Shown here: one piece after another, positions 1-10,183 of the stretch
How positions within the stretch are numbered: position 1 is the stretch's first letter
How the letters are laid out: every line of letters starts with the position of its first letter
DNA from: Chloroflexota bacterium
GTDB lineage: Bacteria > Chloroflexota > Anaerolineae > UBA4142
Direction of reading: 5' to 3'
NCBI GenBank assembly: GCA_016208315.1
Contig: JACQYF010000021.1
Coordinates: 1 to 64,000, forward strand
DNA length: 64,000 nucleotides
Notes under the pieces: generated by a model
What the model was told of the DNA's origin: nothing
What the model saw: only the letters and a program-made list of their open reading frames with translations
Databases searched by the model: none
Position numbers and translations under genes: made by a program

Positions 1-1
1 G

Positions 2-244
2 GGGGCAACCCGACGACGCGCCGAGATTCAGGCCGACCTTGCGGCGCGGCGATTCACAGACGAGAGAATAAAGAACGCGCTGCGTTTTCGTGAAGGGGTG
101 GTTGTCTGTATGCAGAATCCGGCGTTTGAGGACAAGCGGGAACTATTCGAGTTGCTTGACGTTCGAGTAGTGGTCCACAAAAGCAAGGCGAAGGTAAAGT
201 GTTGCATTCCTGGCTATGAGATTGAGTACGATACCACACCGTAG
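2..244 (+). CDS. Serine recombinase, C-terminal fragment (5' end outside window)
   Basis: Reading frame 2 is open from the window edge to a TAG at 242-244 and gives about 80 residues with no start codon, so the gene begins upstream of the window. The residues AFEDKRELFELLDVRVVV followed by a short beta-type tail ending in EIEYDTTP match the end of large serine recombinases, where an 'F..KR.LLELLDV.V' segment closes the coiled-coil/C-terminal region after the zinc ribbon. Such enzymes integrate or excise phages and mobilisable islands, so a mobile element boundary may lie near here. The catalytic resolvase domain is not in the window, so activity cannot be judged. Confidence 0.65.
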   Translation, partial: GATRRRAEIQADLAARRFTDERIKNALRFREGVVVCMQNPAFEDKRELFELLDVRVVVHKSKAKVKCCIPGYEIEYDTTP

Positions 245-473
245 GATGAGTGTCAAAAGAAGCGGAACGGACGGGAAATTAGGGAATGGAAGGAATCGAG
301 CGAACCGGGGTATCTCAAGTGAAGTCATGTCTCGCGCGACGACAGTCCGCGCGCCACATCCGCCGCAGCGATCGCTTCTTGCTCCAACTTGCGGTCGGCG
401 GCGAGCAAACGCTATCGTATTCGGAGGAGTTCTTACACCTCTTCATTCCTCGTCCCTTGACCTCGCAGACTCG
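245..473. other. Intergenic stretch without recognisable gene
   Basis: Short open frames occur on both strands but none has a ribosome binding site, a recognisable domain or a plausible composition. It separates the recombinase end from the promoter of the stress protein gene. I see no tRNA-like attachment site or direct repeat in it. Confidence 0.5.
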
Positions 474-502
474 TTGCATTCCTGGGACGCCTGAGTTATA
501 AT
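474..502 (+). promoter_or_regulatory. Sigma70-type promoter of the universal stress protein gene
   Basis: TTGCAT at 474-479 and TATAAT at 497-502 are separated by 17 nt, a near-consensus housekeeping promoter. Transcription would start near 509, giving a leader of about 100 nt that contains the hairpin at 547-590. Confidence 0.7.
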
Positions 503-546
503 GGGAGTCGTATAATGAAGCCAATCGTAAATTGGAATTGTGGTCA

Positions 547-590
547 GCATGCCGCCAAACCCGCTTATGGATCAGGCGGCATGCGTTTTT
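547..590 (+). terminator. Hairpin with T-run in the leader of the stress protein gene (attenuator-like)
   Basis: GCATGCCGCC at 547-556 pairs perfectly with 575-584 across an 18-nt loop and is followed by five T at 586-590. It lies between the promoter at 474-502 and the start codon at 607, so it could end transcription early or mark the end of a small transcript. No competing antiterminator was recognised. Confidence 0.5.
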
Positions 591-606
591 GGGAGCAGAA
601 AGACCT

Positions 607-1560
607 ATGTTTAACCGGATTCTACTTCCCCTGGATCGTTCGCCGCTCGCCGAGAGTGTGCTGCCCCATGCCGTTGCGTTGGCGCGCGCCTTTGAATCGC
701 AACTCACGCTCTTGCACGTCATGGATACCGCGCGCGGCTCGCGGTGGCGTCGCGCCGTAGACCCGTTGAATTGGCAAATCCGCAAAGTCGAAGCGGAAAG
801 CTATCTGCACGACCTGACTCTGCGCCTGCAACAAGCCGGCGTAGCCGCCGAGCCGCGCATCCTGGAAGGGCACGACGCGGAGCAGATCATCGAGTTCGCG
901 CGCAACGAACACACCCAGCTCATTATCCTCAGCAGCCATGGGCAGAGTGGTATGAGTGAATGGAACGTGAGCAACGTCGTGCAAAAGATTGCGCTGCGCG
1001 CGCGGACGGGTGTCATGATTATCCGCGCCACGCAATCGGCGGCGCCGCAAGTGTCCGGGCTGCACTACCGGCGAATACTCGTTCCGGTGGATGGGTCACA
1101 GCGCGCCGAATCCATCTTGCCGGTTGCCGCCACTTTGGCGCGTGCCCACGAAGCGCAAATTCTGTTGGCGCATATCGTACAGCCGCCGCAAATGCCGCGC
1201 CGGACACCACCCAGCCGTGAGGATGTCGAATTGGCGAACCGGATTGTAGAGCGCAACACGGTGGAGGTCACCCAGTATCTCGATCAATTGCGCTCGCAAC
1301 TCTCCGGGCCAGTCGAGCCGCGCGTACTCGTCAGCGATCACGTGTCCGCGACGCTGCACGAACTGGTCGAGCAAGAGCAGAGCGACCTCGTCCTCTTGAG
1401 CGCACATGGATTTGCCAGCCAAACGCGATGGCTCTACGGCGATGTGGTCACCAGTTTCATTTCCTATGGAACGACGCCGCTCTTAATCCTGCAAGATGTT
1501 TCACCGGAGAGAGTCGGGACTAGGCAAGCCGAGACAACCGCCGAGTACGCCAGAGCATAA
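607..1560 (+). CDS. Tandem universal stress protein (UspA family)
   Basis: 317 residues with two UspA domains in tandem. The first opens MFNRILLPLDRSPLAESVLPHA and contains an IILSSHGQSGM segment near residue 115; the second opens near residue 155 with YRRILVPVDGSQRAESILPVA and has a VLLSAHGF segment. These fit the alpha/beta fold with its Gly-rich nucleotide-binding loop, although the G-x2-G-x9-G-S/T loop looks degenerate, so ATP binding is uncertain. Usp proteins are soluble and support survival under starvation or other stress. ATG 607 is chosen because the fold starts exactly there; the in-frame ATG at 532 would put the promoter-leader hairpin inside the protein. The glucan synthase follows directly. 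Confidence 0.85.
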   Translation: MFNRILLPLDRSPLAESVLPHAVALARAFESQLTLLHVMDTARGSRWRRAVDPLNWQIRKVEAESYLHDLTLRLQQAGVAAEPRILEGHDAEQIIEFARNEHTQLIILSSHGQSGMSEWNVSNVVQKIALRARTGVMIIRATQSAAPQVSGLHYRRILVPVDGSQRAESILPVAATLARAHEAQILLAHIVQPPQMPRRTPPSREDVELANRIVERNTVEVTQYLDQLRSQLSGPVEPRVLVSDHVSATLHELVEQEQSDLVLLSAHGFASQTRWLYGDVVTSFISYGTTPLLILQDVSPERVGTRQAETTAEYARA

Positions 1561-1567
1561 AGCAATC

Positions 1568-4500
1568 GTGAATCAACCCACCCAATTCAATTTGCTCGCC
1601 TATATACAAGCGCAACAATCGTTTTTTCGAACCGCGACCCATCAGCTTGCCTCAGGTCAAGGGAAAGATGCCCTGTCGGATGCCGCCGAGTGGCTGCCGG
1701 ATAATTCCTATCTGGTACAACAAACCTGCCGCCAAATTCGCGAGGATATGCCGCGCGGTTTCTATCGCCAATTGCCAAAACTGGACGCCGGGCCGCTGAA
1801 CGGGTTCCCCCGCATCTATGCGATCGCGCAAAGACTGGTCGGAACGAGTATGGCGCAGCTCGATATGGAACGCGTCAAGCGCTTTGTTCGCCTGTATCAG
1901 GACATCGGGCGGCTGACCACGGGCGAGATTTGGGCGCTGCCGGTCATGCTGCGCCTTGCGCTGATCGAACTCTTGGCTCAAGCCGTTAGCCGAATTACCC
2001 AACTGCCCAAGGCGGAATCGCTGCCCGTTCCATCCTGGCGCGCGGCCATTACGGACGATGAATTGGTCGCGCATTGCATCATCAGCTTGCGAATCTTGGC
2101 AACCCAGGATTGGCAAGTCTTTTTTGAAAGCGTCAGCGGGGTGGAACAAATCCTGCGCGGCGATCCGGCGCAGGTCTATGCGCGCATGGATCGCGAAACG
2201 CGCGACCGCTATCGCAAGGTGATCGAACGCCTGGCTCTCGCAACCGGCAACGACGAACAGTCCGTCGCCCACGCGGCAATCGAACTGGCGCGCGCCAATT
2301 CGTCGCCGCGCACGACGCACGTTGGCTATTATTTGTTGGAGGGCGGACGGACGCAGCTTCAAGCCCAAGTGGGCTATCGTGTGCCTGCGCCCGCGCGCGT
2401 GCGCCGCTGGACGTTGAATCATCCCACGCTGGTATACCTGGGTGGTATTTGGTTGATCGCGCTGATGCTTTGGCTCGTCGGAAATCTCTATGCCAAAGAT
2501 GCCAGCGCGAATCTCTGGCAATTACTGGGTGTCGGATTACTTCTTCTGATTCCCGTTCTCACCGTTTCGGTCAGCTTGGTCAATTGGATCGTTTCGGTAG
2601 CCCTGCGTCCGCGGGTCTTGCCGAAAATGGATTTTGAAGAAAGCATTCCGGCAGACTGTCGGACGCTGGTCGTGATCCCGTCGCTTTTGTCCAACGCCGC
2701 CGAAGTCAAGTCGCTCCTCAAGCAGTTGGAACTGCATTTCTTGCGCAGCCAGGACGCCCACCTGTATTTTGCTTTGCTCACCGATCTGCCCGATACGCCG
2801 GAAGCGCGTACGCCGGGGGACGATCCGTTAGTCCAGCAAGCCATCTCCGGCATTCAGGCGCTCAACGAGAAATACCCGCGCGAATCGGCCAGTCCGTTTT
2901 TCCTGTTCCATCGCGACGCCAAGTGGAATCCGAGCGAAGCGCAATGGATGGGCTGGGAGCGCAAGCGCGGCAAATTGCACCAGTTGAATCTCATGCTGCG
3001 CGGCAAAGGGCAAACGGCCTTTCGGGTGCAGACGGGCGACCTGAATGTTTTGCGCAAGATGCGATTTGTCATCACACTCGACGCGGATACGCTGATGCCG
3101 CGCGAAGCCGCGCACCGGTTGGTCGCGACGCTCGCGCATCCACTGAACCGCGCCGAGTTCGATCCGGACAGTGGCGCGGTCATCGCCGGGTACACGCTGT
3201 TGCAACCCGGGATCGAGATCACCTCGACGAGTGTGACCCACTCGCGCTTCACTCGCATCTTCGCCGGAGATGTGGGTCTCGATTTGTACTCGCGTGCCGT
3301 ATCGAACGCGTACCAGGATCTGTTCGGCGAAGGGATTTACGTCGGCAAGGGCATCTATGATATTGATGCGTTTGAGCGCAGCTTGGCGGGGCGCATGCCG
3401 GAAAACGCGCTGCTCAGTCACGACTTGATCGAAGGGATTCACGGGCGCGTCGGTCTGGTGACCGATGTCGTCTTGTATGAAGATTATCCCCCGCATTACT
3501 TTGTCTACCAACGCCGTTCACACCGGTGGATTCGCGGCGACTGGCAGTTGTTGCCCTGGCTTTTGCCGCGCGTTCCTTCCGTCGGGAAAAAGGCCATCCC
3601 GAATGATCTCTCCGTCATCGCCCGCTGGAAAATTCTGGACAACCTGCGCCGCAGTCTACTGGCGCCGGCTTTGCTCGTTCTACTGATCGCGGGTTGGCTG
3701 GGGTTGCCCGGCTCGCCGCTCGTGTGGACGCTCGTGGGACTCTTGACACTGGCCGTGCCGGTTCTTACCGGCTTGGTAAGTGATTTGTTTCGAACGGCAA
3801 AGGGGAGTCCGTGGCGGAATGTCCTCCGTGCGTTGAGGACGGGTCTCGTGCGTTGGGTTCTGGCGCTGATTTTCATTTTCTACGAGACCTCCATCAGTCT
3901 CGGCGGGATCGCCACTACGCTCTTTCGATTGTTTGTCACCCGCCGAGGATTGTTGCAGTGGACGAGCTACGCGCATACTGTGCGCGTGTCCGCCGGGGGC
4001 GTGACGCTTGTCCAGATTGTCGCAACGCTTCTCACGGTCGGAGGGCTGACGGCGCTCATCGTCCGGTTCAACTCTGCCGCCCTAATCCCCGCCGCGCCGC
4101 TGTTGATCGCGTGGCTGTTCTCTCCGGCAATCGCTTACTGGATCAGCCGCCCGACGCGCCACGCGCCCGCGCCACTCTCCGCTCCCGAGCGGCAACGACT
4201 CCGCAACATCGCGCGGCGGACGTGGTTCTTTTTCGAGCAGTTCGTCGGGCCTGAGGATCACTGGCTGCCGCCCGACCATTTTCAGCAAGCGCCGCGCGGC
4301 ATGGTCGTTCACAGCACATCGCCGACGAATCTGGGGTTGTTGCTCTTGTCAACCCTGGGCGCGTATGACCTGGGTTACATTGGGCTGGAGAATCTAGTCG
4401 TGCGCTTGCGCTCCACTCTGGAGAGCATGGAGCGACTGGAGAAATACCAAGGGCACTTGATGAACTGGTATGATACGCGCACGCTCGAGCCGTTGGCGCC

Positions 4501-7500
4501 GCGTTACGTCTCCACCGTGGATAGCGGCAACCTGGTCGCGTGTCTCCGCGCGCTGGCGCAGGGCTGCCAGTCGCTGTTGCATCAACCCGTCCTGCGTTGG
4601 CAAAGTTGGGAGGGTTTGCTCGACACGTTGAGCGTCCTCGACGACGTGGTGCAAGAACTGGAACCGAACGCGAGCGCGCCCTTGCGCGCCCACTTGGACC
4701 ACATGCGGGAACAAGTACAAGCCGCGCAATATGCCCCCGAGACTTGGGCACTACTCTTGGATCAGTTGGTTGGTCAAAGCTGGAAGGAACTCGGCGAATT
4801 ATTGTCCGCGCTAATCGAGTTGGGTACCGCGCCGGTGGACACCGAGAGCTTGCGCCGGCTGAGCCATACCGCCGACCGATTGCAGTATCATTTATTCGGG
4901 ATGCAACGCGAGGTCGAGCAGCTTGCCCCGTGGCTCGCGTCGCTGAGTCAACCACCACAATTGTTCGGGCGCGACGACGCGTGGCCCGCGTTGCGCCAAT
5001 CCCTCGCGACGCCACCACCGCTTGCCGAAATGCGCGAATTCGCCACACGCGGACTGGCGCGCTTGGCAGCCCTGCAAGAAGAATTGGACACGGCGCTGGG
5101 ATCACCCGGCGAGATTCAGCAAGCGCGCGATTGGTGCGCGCGCCTCGCCGAAAAGCTTGGGTGCGCGGCAACCGCCGCGGAGCAACTCGGGACTGACATT
5201 CAGGAGTTGGCGCAGCAGGCAGAGTGCCATTACGAGCCAATGCGCTTTGACTTTTTGTTCGACCCGCAACGGCAGTTGTTTCACATCGGCTATAACGTCA
5301 CGTTGGAAAAACTCGACAATAATTATTACGATTTGCTGGCTTCCGAAGCGCGGATTGCTAGTCTCGTAACGATCGCCAGGAACGAGGTTCCGCCGAGTCA
5401 CTGGTTACATCTCGGTCGTCCGCTGACACAGGTGGGCGGCATGCGCGCGCTCCTATCGTGGGGCGGGACGATGTTTGAGTATCTGATGCCCTCGCTCTTG
5501 ATGCGGAGTTATCAGGGCACGCTGTTGCAGCAGAGTTGTCTCGCGGCGGTGGATCACCAAATCGCTTACGGCGGCGACCAGAACGCGCCCTGGGGCATTT
5601 CCGAATCGGGCTACAAGGCGTTCGATGCGCACGAGAATTATCAATACCGGACGTTCGGCGTGCCCGGCTTGGGCTTTAAGCGCGATTTGACCGAGGATTT
5701 GGTGATCGCGCCTTACGCCTCGCTTCTGGCGCTCTCATTACGTCCGCGCGCGGTGATGGAGAATATCGCGCGGCTGGACAAATTGGGGATGCTGGGGATG
5801 GAAGGGTTTTACGAGTCGGTGGATTTGACGCCGGCGCGGCTCGTCCCGGGGGAAACACACGCGATCGTGCGTTCGTATATGGCGCATCATCAAGGCATGA
5901 TCCTGTTATCCCTCGTCAACTATTTGCGCGAGGACGTGATGGTGCGGCGCTTTCACGCCGATCCGCTGGTGAAGAGCGTGGAACTTTTGCTGCAAGAAAG
6001 AGTGCCGTTCGATGCTCCGCTCGACTCGACGCAACCGGATGATGGACACATCGCTCATCGCGATCCATCTCCCGCTCAAGCGGTGGCCGCGCCGTGGCGA
6101 GCGCCCGTTCACGCCGACGCGCCGCAGGCGCATTTCCTCTCGAACGGGCGATATGGCGTGCTGATTACGAGCGCGGGCGCAGGGTACAGTTCGTGGGAGC
6201 AGGTTGATCTCACGCGTTGGCGCGCCGACACGACCCGCGAGGATTGGGGCGCCTGGGTTTACGTTCAGGACAAAGCAAGTGGCGAGCTGTGGTCGGCGGC
6301 GTTTCAACCGACGGGGGCGGAGCCGGAAAGCGCAGAAGTGCAGTTCTATTCGCACATGGCCGAGTTCCGGCGGAGCGATCACGGGATCGGGCTGACGATG
6401 GAAGTCACGGTCGCGCCCGATGAGGACGTGGAGGTGCGCCGCGTTTCGCTGACCAATTCCACCGACCGCGTCCGACAAATCGCGTTGACGAGCTATGCCG
6501 AAATCATCCTCGCGCCGCAAGCCGCCGACGCGCGTCATCCCGCCTTTAACAAAATGTTCGTCGAGAGCGAACACGTGTCCGCGACAAATGCCTTGCTCTT
6601 TCACCGCCGTCTGCGTTCGATGACCGAAGAGCCAATTTATTTGGCGCATTCGGCGATTGTCTCACCGGGGCACCCCATTACGGGCGCGTACGAAACCGAC
6701 CGCGCGCGGTTCCTGGATCGCGGTCGGACGCTCCGCGCGCCGGCGGCTTTGCGCGCGAATGGCGGCGGACTATCGGGTACGACCGGCGCGACGCTCGACC
6801 CGCTGATGGCGCTCGGTCAAACGATTGAACTGCAACCCCATGCTTCGGCGCAAGTCAGCTTTATCACGCTCGCATCCAGCTCGCGCGAAAAAGCATTAGA
6901 GCTGGTGCGTCGCTATCAAGAGCCGCGTGTCATCGAGCTAGCATTCGTTCAAGCGCGCGCGCGCGCGGAAGCGGAACTGCGCCAACTCGATCTGACGGCG
7001 ACCGAGTTGGAGCAAATGGACCAACTCTTGTCTGTCCTGCTTTATCCGCACGCGGCTCTGCGTGCCGACCCGGTGACGCTCGCCGCAAATCGCAAAGGGC
7101 AATCCGGTTTATGGGCGTTTGGTATCTCCGGCGATCATCCCATCCTTTTAGTGCAGATGGACAAGTCGGAAGATTTGGCGCTCGTGCAACAAGTGCTCCA
7201 GGCGCACGCGTATTGGCGCAATCGGCGAATCAAGGTTGACCTGGTCATCCTCAACCGGCAGGGAACGACCTACGGTCAGGAATTGCGCGGCCAATTGCAG
7301 CGCATCCTCGTTCGCCAAAAGAGCGAGGACTGGTTTAACCGGCGCGGCGGCATATTCACTTTGTACGGCGATCAACTGGGCGAAGCCGACCGCGTGCTTT
7401 TGGAAACGGCGGCCCGCGTGGTGCTCGATGGGGCCAAGGGTTCACTCGCACATCAATTGGAATCGTTGCGCAAGCCGCCGACGCACTTGCCACTCTTCGT

Positions 7501-9958
7501 TGCCGTGCCGCCAGGATCAAAAGCGGAACCTACCCCACCACTCGTCCGCCCCACCGGTTTGCTCTTCGACAATGGGCTGGGTGGATTTAGCGCGGATGGA
7601 CGCGAGTATGTCATTTTCCTCGATCCGGGGCGGTGGACACCCGCGCCGTGGATCAACGTCATCGCCAACCCGGATTTTGGCTTTACGGTTTCCGAGAGTG
7701 GCAGCGGTTATACGTGGTTCGGCAACAGCAGCGAAAACCGGCTCACGCCCTGGTCAAACGATCCGGTCGGCGACCCGCCGGGTGAGGCGCTCTACTTGCG
7801 CGATGAAGAGACCGCGGAGGTCTGGTCGCCCACGCCCTTGCCGTGCCGCGCGCCCGCGCCATATTTGATTCGTCACGGCGCGGGGTATTCTACGTTCGAG
7901 CACAACAGTCACGGACTCGTTCAGCGATTGCGACTATTTGCCGCGCCGGACGCGCCGGTCAAAATCGCGCAACTGCGCTTGACCAATACGTGGTCGCAAC
8001 CCCGGCGCATCACCGCAACCTTTTATGCCGAGTGGGTATTGGGCGTCACCCGCGACGCGGCGCAGCAATACGTCGTGTCCGAATTCGATACCGAGTGCCA
8101 GGCGCTCTTGGCGCGCAATGCGTACCGCGCGGAATTCGGCGAACGCGTCGCCTTTGCCGCGGCAAGTAAAAAGCTGCACGGGTTGACCGCGGATCGCGCC
8201 GAGTTCCTCGGGCGGATGTCTACGCCTAGCCATCCCGCCGCGCTCGACCGCATTGGGCTGGCGAGCAAGGTCGAGCCGGGATTAGACCCGTGTGCCGCGT
8301 TACAGCTTCACGTGGATTTAGAGCCGGGCGAGACGCAAGAGGTCTTTTTCCTATTGGGCGAGGGCGCGAACCGAGGAGAGGCACTGCAACTGGTCGAGCA
8401 ATATCGCGATGTGGAGCGAATCGAGGCGACGTGGAAACAAGTGAACGCGTCGTGGGACAATCTATTGGAGCAGGTCCAGGTACACACGCCCGACCCCGCG
8501 ATGGATCTCATGCTGAATCGCTGGCTCCTCTACCCGATGCTTTCATCGCGCGTGTGGGGACGTTCGGCGTTCTACCAATCGTCAGGGGCGTTCGGCTTTC
8601 GCGATCAGTTGCAGGACGTGCTGGCATTGGTGTACGCCGCGCCGCACCTCGCGCGCCAACAGATTATCGAGTCCGCGCGTTATCAATTTGAAGCTGGCGA
8701 TGTGCTGCACTGGTGGCATCCGCCTTCCGGGCGCGGCGTTCGTACGCGCTCTTCCGACGATTTGCTCTGGCTGCCATTCGTGACCGCCGCGTATGTGAAA
8801 GCGACGGGCGACGCGGCCATCCTCGACGAAACGATGCCCTTTCGCAAAGCCGCGCCTTTGGAGACCGGCGAGATGGAGCGCTACGACCATTACCCGACGA
8901 CGGCTGAAGTGTACTCGCTGTACGAACACTGCCGCCGCGCTTTGGACAAAGGGACAACGGCAGGAGCACATGGCTTGCCGCTAATGGGCACGGGAGACTG
9001 GAACGACGGTATGAATCGCGTGGGATTTGATGGGCGCGGGGAGAGCGTCTGGGTGGGTTGGTTCCTATCGGCGACCTTAACGCGCTTTGCCGAACTGTGT
9101 ACTTGTCGAGGCGACAAAGAGCAGGCGGCGATATATTCGAGCCGCGCGCGCGAATTTAGTAAAGCAGAGGAGTCGAGCGCGTGGGACGGGGCTTGGTACC
9201 GGCGCGCCTATTACGACGATGGCACGCCCTTGGGATCGGCGGCGAGCGGTGAATGCCAAATAGATTCCATTGCTCAAGCATGGGCAGTCTTGTCCGAGGC
9301 GGGTGATCCAACCCGCGCCGCGCAGGCGATGGAATCTGTTGCCCGTCGGCTCGTGCGACCCGATGACCAACTCGTGCAGCTCCTCGCACCGCCGTTCGAC
9401 AAGACGCTGCGCGATCCGGGTTACATCAAAGGATACCCACCCGGCATCCGCGAAAATGGCGGTCAGTACACGCATGGCGCGCTGTGGGTCGTGTGGGCGT
9501 TTGCCCAATTGGGGCAGGGTGATCGCGCCGCGGCTCTGTTCCGGATGCTGAACCCGATTCATCACGGCGACACGCCGGAAAAGGTGGCGCGGTACCGGGT
9601 CGAACCTTACGTCGTTGCGGCGGATGTTTACAGCGCGCCGCCGCACACCGGTCGCGGTGGCTGGACGTGGTATACCGGCTCGAACGGTTGGATGTATCGG
9701 GTGGGGCTGGAAGCGATTTTAGGCATACGGCGAATCGGCAAGACGCTGCAAATCAATCCGTGTATTCCCAAGAGTTGGGCGAGTTATGCGGTGGCGTACC
9801 GCGTCGGTGCAACCGTTTTTCAAATTCGCGTGGAAAATCCAGCGGGTGTCAATCGGGGCATTAAGCAGATCACGCTCGACGGGAACGTGTCGAGTGGAAA
9901 CGAGTTTGCGCTAAAAGATGACGGCTTGGGCCATCAGGTAATTGTCGTGATGGGCTAA
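1568..9958 (+). CDS. Cyclic beta-1,2-glucan synthase-like giant protein (NdvB type: GT84 + GH94)
   Basis: About 2,796 residues, the usual size for NdvB/Cgs proteins. After a soluble N-terminal part come membrane segments (about residues 285-350), then a glycosyltransferase domain with LDADTLMP near residue 504 and QRRSHRWIRGDWQ near 647, then more membrane helices. A central region (about 890-1450) resembles the glycoamylase-like domain of this family. The C-terminal third is a GH94 phosphorylase-like domain with GTGDWNDGMN near 2474, the family's acid-catalyst motif. By family knowledge the enzyme is an inner-membrane protein that polymerises UDP-glucose, cyclises the chain and trims it. GTG 1568, eight bases after the upstream stop, is preferred; ATG 1496 is an alternative overlapping the upstream gene by 65 nt. 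Neither has a clear Shine-Dalgarno sequence. Confidence 0.88.
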   Translation: MNQPTQFNLLAYIQAQQSFFRTATHQLASGQGKDALSDAAEWLPDNSYLVQQTCRQIREDMPRGFYRQLPKLDAGPLNGFPRIYAIAQRLVGTSMAQLDMERVKRFVRLYQDIGRLTTGEIWALPVMLRLALIELLAQAVSRITQLPKAESLPVPSWRAAITDDELVAHCIISLRILATQDWQVFFESVSGVEQILRGDPAQVYARMDRETRDRYRKVIERLALATGNDEQSVAHAAIELARANSSPRTTHVGYYLLEGGRTQLQAQVGYRVPAPARVRRWTLNHPTLVYLGGIWLIALMLWLVGNLYAKDASANLWQLLGVGLLLLIPVLTVSVSLVNWIVSVALRPRVLPKMDFEESIPADCRTLVVIPSLLSNAAEVKSLLKQLELHFLRSQDAHLYFALLTDLPDTPEARTPGDDPLVQQAISGIQALNEKYPRESASPFFLFHRDAKWNPSEAQWMGWERKRGKLHQLNLMLRGKGQTAFRVQTGDLNVLRKMRFVITLDADTLMPREAAHRLVATLAHPLNRAEFDPDSGAVIAGYTLLQPGIEITSTSVTHSRFTRIFAGDVGLDLYSRAVSNAYQDLFGEGIYVGKGIYDIDAFERSLAGRMPENALLSHDLIEGIHGRVGLVTDVVLYEDYPPHYFVYQRRSHRWIRGDWQLLPWLLPRVPSVGKKAIPNDLSVIARWKILDNLRRSLLAPALLVLLIAGWLGLPGSPLVWTLVGLLTLAVPVLTGLVSDLFRTAKGSPWRNVLRALRTGLVRWVLALIFIFYETSISLGGIATTLFRLFVTRRGLLQWTSYAHTVRVSAGGVTLVQIVATLLTVGGLTALIVRFNSAALIPAAPLLIAWLFSPAIAYWISRPTRHAPAPLSAPERQRLRNIARRTWFFFEQFVGPEDHWLPPDHFQQAPRGMVVHSTSPTNLGLLLLSTLGAYDLGYIGLENLVVRLRSTLESMERLEKYQGHLMNWYDTRTLEPLAPRYVSTVDSGNLVACLRALAQGCQSLLHQPVLRWQSWEGLLDTLSVLDDVVQELEPNASAPLRAHLDHMREQVQAAQYAPETWALLLDQLVGQSWKELGELLSALIELGTAPVDTESLRRLSHTADRLQYHLFGMQREVEQLAPWLASLSQPPQLFGRDDAWPALRQSLATPPPLAEMREFATRGLARLAALQEELDTALGSPGEIQQARDWCARLAEKLGCAATAAEQLGTDIQELAQQAECHYEPMRFDFLFDPQRQLFHIGYNVTLEKLDNNYYDLLASEARIASLVTIARNEVPPSHWLHLGRPLTQVGGMRALLSWGGTMFEYLMPSLLMRSYQGTLLQQSCLAAVDHQIAYGGDQNAPWGISESGYKAFDAHENYQYRTFGVPGLGFKRDLTEDLVIAPYASLLALSLRPRAVMENIARLDKLGMLGMEGFYESVDLTPARLVPGETHAIVRSYMAHHQGMILLSLVNYLREDVMVRRFHADPLVKSVELLLQERVPFDAPLDSTQPDDGHIAHRDPSPAQAVAAPWRAPVHADAPQAHFLSNGRYGVLITSAGAGYSSWEQVDLTRWRADTTREDWGAWVYVQDKASGELWSAAFQPTGAEPESAEVQFYSHMAEFRRSDHGIGLTMEVTVAPDEDVEVRRVSLTNSTDRVRQIALTSYAEIILAPQAADARHPAFNKMFVESEHVSATNALLFHRRLRSMTEEPIYLAHSAIVSPGHPITGAYETDRARFLDRGRTLRAPAALRANGGGLSGTTGATLDPLMALGQTIELQPHASAQVSFITLASSSREKALELVRRYQEPRVIELAFVQARARAEAELRQLDLTATELEQMDQLLSVLLYPHAALRADPVTLAANRKGQSGLWAFGISGDHPILLVQMDKSEDLALVQQVLQAHAYWRNRRIKVDLVILNRQGTTYGQELRGQLQRILVRQKSEDWFNRRGGIFTLYGDQLGEADRVLLETAARVVLDGAKGSLAHQLESLRKPPTHLPLFVAVPPGSKAEPTPPLVRPTGLLFDNGLGGFSADGREYVIFLDPGRWTPAPWINVIANPDFGFTVSESGSGYTWFGNSSENRLTPWSNDPVGDPPGEALYLRDEETAEVWSPTPLPCRAPAPYLIRHGAGYSTFEHNSHGLVQRLRLFAAPDAPVKIAQLRLTNTWSQPRRITATFYAEWVLGVTRDAAQQYVVSEFDTECQALLARNAYRAEFGERVAFAAASKKLHGLTADRAEFLGRMSTPSHPAALDRIGLASKVEPGLDPCAALQLHVDLEPGETQEVFFLLGEGANRGEALQLVEQYRDVERIEATWKQVNASWDNLLEQVQVHTPDPAMDLMLNRWLLYPMLSSRVWGRSAFYQSSGAFGFRDQLQDVLALVYAAPHLARQQIIESARYQFEAGDVLHWWHPPSGRGVRTRSSDDLLWLPFVTAAYVKATGDAAILDETMPFRKAAPLETGEMERYDHYPTTAEVYSLYEHCRRALDKGTTAGAHGLPLMGTGDWNDGMNRVGFDGRGESVWVGWFLSATLTRFAELCTCRGDKEQAAIYSSRAREFSKAEESSAWDGAWYRRAYYDDGTPLGSAASGECQIDSIAQAWAVLSEAGDPTRAAQAMESVARRLVRPDDQLVQLLAPPFDKTLRDPGYIKGYPPGIRENGGQYTHGALWVVWAFAQLGQGDRAAALFRMLNPIHHGDTPEKVARYRVEPYVVAADVYSAPPHTGRGGWTWYTGSNGWMYRVGLEAILGIRRIGKTLQINPCIPKSWASYAVAYRVGATVFQIRVENPAGVNRGIKQITLDGNVSSGNEFALKDDGLGHQVIVVMG

Positions 9959-9967
9959 GCCGTCATC
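9917..9967 (+). terminator. Hairpin across the end of the glucan synthase gene
   Basis: GATGACGGCTT at 9917-9927 pairs with 9957-9967 and spans the stop codon. There is no T-run, so it may protect the mRNA 3' end or act as a weak terminator between two converging genes. Confidence 0.4.
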
Positions 9968-9974
9968 GGGGTGC

Positions 9975-10088
9975 TTACTTCTGAACGGTGGTGCGCTCCT
10001 TGCGCGCCGCTTGCTTCAACCGCCGCGCGTGGATGCGCTTGCCTTTCGACAATCGTTTGTGCTTGGGCTTGCTGGCCTTGTCTGCCAT
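9975..10088 (-). CDS. Small Lys/Arg-rich protein, 37 aa
   Basis: Start ATG at 10088 (CAT at 10086-10088 on the plus strand) is preceded on the minus strand by AAGGAGGAG, a near-perfect ribosome binding site 7-8 nt away; stop TAA is at 9975-9977. The product starts MADKASKPKHKRLSKGKRIH and 18 of its 37 residues are Lys, Arg or His, with no acidic cluster. No membrane segment or known domain is visible. A nucleic-acid or ribosome-associated role is only an inference from charge. It follows the receiver-domain gene (10184-10612) on the same strand and may share its transcript. The very strong ribosome binding site is the main reason to believe it. Confidence 0.6.
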   Translation of the reverse strand: MADKASKPKHKRLSKGKRIHARRLKQAARKERTTVQK

Positions 10089-10183
10089 AGGTGTCTCCTC
10101 CTTGTTGGGTTAATTTTCTTTGCTCGCGCTCGCTCTAATGGTCTTGGGCCTTGAAATACTCGGCGGTACAAACCCGAGCGTCA

